Assembly: GCA_051453625.1 (NCBI GenBank)
Contig: JBOZIK010000001.1
Location: 81,172,946 to 81,236,945 of the forward strand
DNA from: Welwitschia mirabilis
Lineage: Eukaryota; Gnetophyta; Gnetopsida; Welwitschiales
Length of the DNA: 64,000 bases
Direction: 5' to 3'
The notes under the pieces were generated by a model. It did no database searches, was not told where the DNA came from, and worked only from the letters and a program-made list of their open reading frames with translations. Below are positions 58,470 through 64,000 of the stretch, one piece after another. The position numbers and the translations under genes are program-made. The stretch's first letter is position 1. Every line of letters starts with the position of its first letter.

Positions 58470-61400
58470 CTGATTCACCTATAACCCCTGCATCTTCTTA
58501 GACATTCTTGATTCTTTGGTTAAAATAGTGAGTTAGATCTAGATCCACATAGCATAGCATTACTAAACTCATCACTACTTGCACATATCAGGTTTAGTAA
58601 GGTATGAATGTAAAACTATTCAAATAGATAGAGTTCAATCTTCATCACATGATTAAAGAAATCAAAACATAAATATTGATCAAGATCTTATTCATCCAAA
58701 GGCTAAATGACACTCAAAAAAATCACACATGGTGTGAGGACATATGTATCTCTTCATAATTTTCTAGGAGAAGAGCTGAATCCACAAGCTAGACTACTTC
58801 CCTCATGTCTTCCTATGATCTGGAGATGTAGGAAAGCAAAATTGAAACTACTAATTACTTTGCTATTAATAACTTCAATTAAAGGCTTTGCTCAAAAAGA
58901 TATTTCAAGTGCCTTTCCTAAGGACACTGTAGAAGATATCATGTTTAGTGATGATTCCTACAGCATTAGGCTCCTTAAGGTTGTTATGAATCATGTAATG
59001 CAGTGCTACTAAGCCTCTATTTTCTATAGATCTATAACCCCCATTTCTTAGTAATGCTCTATGATAAATGTCAAGCATTTGCTAAGTGCTCTTATATGAA
59101 GACCATATTTATAGGTAATAGTAATCAAAGAGATAAAGTACCAGGCTTTGATGATCTACCTTTTTCTCTGTGTTTCCTTTAAGGAAAGATCTATATTTCC
59201 TAGGTAATCTACTACTATCTGAGAACATGTTTCTTTCTTGTTTTGTTTCAGTTGATCTAAAGTGATCTTTTTTAGGTCCAATTTAATCTTTTCTTTGTAA
59301 GAGTCTATTTCATTATCCTCCTCTAGAAATAAAATGATTTACTTTATCTAAGTCTTTTTATTTAATGGATTTTGAGTACTTTAGGTCCTTATATTACTTA
59401 CTTATGTAAGGATTATGAAGTATTAAATGGCTATTGAGTTCGTCAATCCTTATATGATGAATGAAATTATATTACCATCATGATCTAAGCTATTATTACT
59501 TTATAATTTGAAGTATGTTTCAAGAAACCTATAGGATATTATTCGAGTGAAGAAGCACTGGTGAAGAAGTTGGGCTAAAACTTAGAGCTTGATTACTTTC
59601 CTACCTTTCTAAATAAACTTTTGAATAACATTCTTAACTCTCTCTTTGTTTCCCCTTTTTACAATTGTACTTATAAGATATGTAAGAATTATATAATTTC
59701 TAGAAGCCATCCCAATTATCCCTATGGAGAAAATGATATTGAGTGCTCATATAGTTTAAAATTCAGTTAATCATACTATTAGAATAGATTTCTAGCATCA
59801 TTATCAAGGATAATGGCATGATGGCTTCTAATGAGGAGTATAATTTTTTATTTTTTGTAAGATTTTTATTTTAGTTTTTTTCCTCCTAGTGATTGGTATT
59901 AATTTTCTCTAATGATGTCCAAATTGGTCTTATTTATTTTTGTTTTCTTATTTTATTTCCTTTCTCTCTCTTTATCTTTTTTTTTTAATGGTTAATACCA
60001 GTTATTTTCAATGATACTTAAACTTTTTTATTTTTGCATTTTCCCCCCTAGTTTTTTCACTCTAACTTAATTCATATTATATACTATACATCTATGTTAT
60101 AGGTTTAATAAATGTTTTTGCAAATTATAATCAAAAGCAAAAAAACTAAAATTTAACTCACTTTGCACGTTTTCTTTTATTTTCCATAATTTTTTAATTC
60201 AATGGTTTAGTTTCTTATTTATGGTATTATGCAAATTTTATATTATAAGAAACTAAAACCAAAAACTATTCTTGTTATATTCTTCTATAGCTCTATTACA
60301 TTAAAAACTCTATAAGAATTATTCAAATCCTTGAGATTTTTTTAAAATTGTAATTCACATCTTAACTAATTTCATTACATTTCCTCACAAGTGCTATCAA
60401 CTTTTTAAGTAGAATCCTTTGATATTTTTCCAAGACCTCTTTTAAAACTATTAAATCATTTTATTGTTTAACTCTATTTAAAAACTTACTAAAATTTTTC
60501 TGAAATCCATTTAAACCTTACATGCATTAGATTTTAGGTAAGTTAAGTAGGTTTAATAGAAGTCATTAAATAATATAGACTCTCATGTTAAAGAAGAATA
60601 GAGAATCCCATAAGAAAACCAACATAATGATAATACTCAGGGAAAAATAGGCCTATTCATCCTAATAGTAAAATCCAAATTCTCAATCTAGTTTTTGGTT
60701 CTCTTTTAATGTACCATAATCAAGTTAAGAATTAATCTATCAATTAAATGCTTTATACCTTAGCTAAGAGATAGTAAAAAACCCAAATAATATAGTCAAT
60801 ATCCCTCTTAAGTAGATCCTTTATGATTAACTTTAATCTAAATGCTTATGAACTTCTTCATGCATGCTACAACCATTATAAATCAAATGTTACAATTCCA
60901 ATCATTCATCATCCATCTATTATCTCATTTCCATGGCTTAAAATCAGAGGATCCATACTCACACCTTAACAAATTTAAATGTGTGTTGTCAACTATATCC
61001 TAATATCCAAATACTTATGATACATGCACACTTCCTTTCCATTTCCCTTAAAAGAGAACACTAAATTATGTCTCTATATTATTAAGCTCTTATCCATTGA
61101 GTCTTAGTTTAATTTAAATAATTCTTTTATATCTACATTCTTTTCAAATCATAAAATAAATGTCTTAAACATGAAATAATAAATTATTAATAAATTGACC
61201 ATGAGATCATTCCCTAAGGCTTAGAAATATTTAAGAACTTATTACAAAACCTTCCACATCATGGATTTGAGATATAAAGGAAAGTTATGTTTTTTTTAAA
61301 CAATGACTTATCTACAAATAATACATAATTAGTTAAGATGACAAGTAGGGGAAGTTTTCTTAGTAGCTATTAGATGAAGCTTAGGACTATCTCAAAACCA

Positions 61401-61680
61401 TAGTTGAAAGATTTAAAAACCAAGAAAGTCAAGTGAACTATATAGATTCCATTATCTTATTAGATCCAATAGTATATTCAAAGTAGCTAATAGCTTAGAA
61501 TTCAAGGATAGGATAAATAAATTAGTAAGAAGATTAGAATCATTATCCACTTTACATTTACCTTCAGCCATAAAACTTGAATGCCTAATTTGTCACATAA
61601 ATACTTATGAGATGAGCAAGTATCCATTCATTCTCCTATTTAATCACACTATAAACAAATGCATTAATGTCATAGAAAAC
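58470..61680. other. LINE 3' region and unassigned sequence
   Basis: A 101-codon open frame (58707-59012, plus) resembles nothing I recognise; it may be LINE 3' sequence or chance. The remainder is AT-rich with pyrimidine-rich patches near 59900-60060. No poly(A) tail closes the LINE within the first kilobase after ORF2. Confidence 0.35.
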
Positions 61681-61687
61681 TAGTGGT

Positions 61688-61712
61688 AAAAAAAAAAAAA
61701 AAAAAAAAAAAA
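61688..61712 (+). repeat. Pure A tract of 25 bases
   Basis: Twenty-five consecutive A on the plus strand. It could be the tail of a retroposed sequence lying to its left, but no LINE or SINE body ending here was recognised. Confidence 0.9.
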
Positions 61713-62270
61713 CATAACCTAGTACCTATAATCTTAAGTAGAGGAGTTACCCTAACTTTTATTGAAAAGAAGATAATTCATATAGTTAAAATTAAAACAA
61801 ACAGCCAAGAAATATCATTTTTCTTATCATTCTTTTATCCCTTTCCATCAGACTATTAAAATCTATCTTCATCCATTTCTTTCAAAGAATCTTAAAAACA
61901 TTCATGAAATTCTAGATCTAGCTCAACTGTGATCATGAATAAAATATCAAGCAACACATCTCCTTCTTAAAAAAACCTTAGCAAATCACTCAATACCTCA
62001 CTCATGTTCTTCAATAACTTCAACAAACCCAAACGCATGTTCTCTCTTCTCTAAACTAAAAATAACTAAATAAACATCCCATCATCTTGTAGCTAAATCT
62101 AAAAGGAATTAGGTTCATAAAATGGGTATAGACCTCACACATAGAAGAGACTAAGTCCATTCACCTTAGGAGTAAAAATGAATTAGATAATTCATTTGAG
62201 AAAAACAAGATTAAGAAAAAATCAACTTCTATAGGTAAAGTGTAAAAAAAATGAAATAATAGAGAAATTG
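61713..62270 (+). other. Probable gag region of Athila-like relic C, not clearly readable
   Basis: By position it should carry gag of the plus-strand element whose protease and RT follow. I could not match it to gag with confidence, and no primer-binding site or LTR was found to the left. Confidence 0.3.
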
Positions 62271-62279
62271 TTGCCTATT

Positions 62280-62935
62280 TACAAAGCACTTTTGCCTTTT
62301 TTCTAACATCTTAAGAAGGATAATATCATAAAAAATAATTAGAGGATTTAAAATATTTAAAGAAATTAAGATAAATATACCCTTTTTATCATCCATTATG
62401 TAAGTCCCTTCTTATGCAAAGTCCCTGAAAGGCATGTTATAGTGAAAAGACCCATGAATGTAAACAGTAAAGCAATTCTAATGCAGCAAACAAGTGCAAT
62501 CCTTTAAAAATTAATATTCATATAATATAAAATCTTTGAATGCTCCATAATTTCCATTACCATAGAAAATAACCAATTTAACTAAGCCTTGTTATACTTA
62601 AGAACTAGTGTAAACCTGCTTCCTTATGGAACCTATAAAAAATTAGGCCTGAAAAGACTTATAAAAATAAAAATCCAACTCTAACTCATAGATAATTCTC
62701 CAAAAATATCATTAGGAATTATTGATAATGTTTATATTAGGATAGATAGTTATATCTTCAAAGTATATTTTATAGTTTTGGATATGAAAAACATAATTAA
62801 CTAGTTAGCATCAGTAACTTGGAAAGACATTTCCTAGCATCCGTAAATGCCTTAATCAATTCTAGAAATGGTTAAATGAAAGTATCATTTTGTATTATGA
62901 TGATATAATTAAATGTTTTTAATTTCATGAAATTT
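62280..62935 (+). pseudogene. Athila-like gag end and aspartic protease, relic C
   Basis: The gag end is seen as RIFKIFKEIKINIPFLSSIM and VPSYAKSLKGM (to about 62440), the Athila-type 'FLEIFKKIxINIPFxExIxQVPSYAKFLKDL'. The protease follows: the active-site strand reads ALLYLRTSVNLLPYGTYKKL (62586-62645), where the family has 'ALLDLGASVNLLPYSVYKxL'. The catalytic Asp is Tyr (codon 62595-62597) and Gly is Arg. Next is GIIDNVYIRIDSYIFKVYFI then VLDMKN, and after a frameshift GKTFLASVNALINSRNG, the 'GRPFLATxNAxINCRNG' of one Athila subgroup. This subgroup ending differs from the 'GRAFCTTxHCIID' of the minus-strand elements, so relic C is another family. Confidence 0.82.
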
Positions 62936-62999
62936 CTTTTTAATAATAATAGAGTAGAATACATGAACAATATAGAAAGCCTTCTCAATAACCAAGCAT

Positions 63000-64000
63000 T
63001 CTCCACTTACTTTAATAAGAACAATGTCTTAGACTTTTCCTAAGAGTATGAATCATATACTATTACTCAAGATGAAACCCATTTAGAACTTAAAACTATT
63101 TCAAAAGAATTCAAATATTATTTCTTAAGAGAAGATTCCACCTTTATATTAGTAACAAATTTTCTCTTATTAACATCCTAAGAAACCGAGTGTCTAAAAA
63201 AATAGAAGCAGTAGGATACTTTTTGACATTAGGAGAATTGATTATAGCATTTACATGGATTATATTTACTTAGAAAAAAATGTTGAGTCATCTATAAAAT
63301 CCCAATGAAGGGTAAACCCAACCCTTAAATAGGTAGTGAAAAATGAAGTGATGAAAATCTTAGATAATAGAATCGTTTACCCCATCTTAAACTATAAATG
63401 GCTAAATTCAATTCTAGTAGTAAAAAATAAATCCAAAATTACTCTAGTATGAAATGAATACAATTAATTTATCCTTACTAGATCTATAATTAAATATAAA
63501 ATGTTTATAAATTGTATAAAATTAAATTTCATCTCAAGAAAGGATCATTTTTCTCTTCTATTTTCTAATTAAATCTTAGAACAATTTGTGGGACATTCTT
63601 TTATTACACACTAGATGAGTATTTAGAGTATAATCAAATAACAATCATCATTAGAAACAAACATAAAACCACCTTCACCTACTCATATGGATCCGTTACT
63701 TATGAAAGAATGTCTTTTGGTTTGTGTAATTCTCTTATGACATTTTAATGTTGCATACTTAAAATTTCCTTTAATTTATTATACTAATCTATTGAAATAT
63801 CTATGAATGATTTCTCTATCTATAAGGTCTCTTTCAATCATTTTCTTTACAACCTAGAGCTTTTCCTTATGTGATGTATAGAAAAACACTTTATATTTAA
63901 TTAGAAAAAAATATTTTGTTAATGATCAATAAAGGAATAGTCTTAGGATATATTATCACTTTATAAGGAATTCAAGTAGATCCTATAAATGTTTTTCTAA
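63000..64000 (+). pseudogene. Athila-like reverse transcriptase, relic C (runs off the window)
   Basis: The linker 'THLELKTISKEFKYYFLRED' (about 63084) corresponds to 'LPLELKPLPxHLKYVFLGED'. RT then reads MDYIYLEKNVESSIKSQ (63257), VVKNEVMKILDNRIVYPILN (63333) and 'YKMFINCIKLNFISRKDHF' (63495), for 'WRMCIDYRKLNxATRKDHF'. Near 63692 it gives YGSVTYERMSFGLCNS. The catalytic loop is S-M-N-D-F (63800-63814): the first Asp codon GAT is AAT. The domain continues past base 64000. Several stops and one or two frameshifts occur. Confidence 0.88.

Noticed and set aside
58707-59012. 101-codon plus-strand frame after the LINE
   Set aside because: No recognisable family, repeat or start context; recorded in the region entry only.

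Overview
The window looks like heterochromatic or intergenic DNA from a flowering plant. It is very AT-rich, has microsatellites and scaffold gaps, and consists almost entirely of decayed, nested transposable elements. I see no intact host gene, no tRNA or rRNA gene, and nothing prokaryotic. The element families are plant-typical: SIRE-like Copia, Athila-like Ty3/Gypsy, a Tekay-like chromovirus, an L1-type LINE and CACTA-like ends. The species cannot be told from the sequence.

Layout. 1-3.5 kb: the 3' part of a plus-strand SIRE-like Copia element, with a 346-codon plant transposon-protein reading frame carrying four stops, several polypurine tracts and a complete-looking 3' LTR. It abuts a Copia integrase relic (3.53-3.83 kb). 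About 4.5-17.26 kb: two minus-strand Athila-like relics of one family joined end to end. The left one lacks most of gag and its 5' LTR; the right one lacks the end of integrase and its 3' LTR. 17.8-18.1 kb: CACTA-like terminus with subterminal repeats. 18.24-27.74 kb: minus-strand Tekay-like chromovirus with both LTRs. 28.6-42.2 kb: a minus-strand Athila-like element with two LTRs and a near-matching target-site duplication, holding two gag-protease-RT modules separated by a 100-N gap. 44.1-45.8 kb: 3' part of a decayed nucellin-like aspartic protease gene, followed at 46.0 kb by a second CACTA-like repeat array. 47.6 kb: perfectly kept Copia-type primer-binding site. 48.9 kb: Ty3 gag relic. 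53.4 kb: LTR-like promoter. 53.9-58.5 kb: plus-strand LINE with ORF1 and ORF2. 62.3-64 kb: a plus-strand Athila-like relic (gag end, protease, RT) running off the window.

None of the elements can be autonomous: every coding region has stops, frameshifts or lost catalytic residues. Many lesions look like C-to-T/G-to-A transitions, as expected from deamination of methylated cytosine in silenced elements. Points most worth a second look: the nucellin-like relic beside CACTA-like repeats, the doubled Athila interior, an in-frame 109-codon tandem duplication in the LINE, a 20-bp perfect inverted repeat made by a template-switch-like event, and a probable false scaffold gap at 12.84 kb. I did not find a convincing new functional system.
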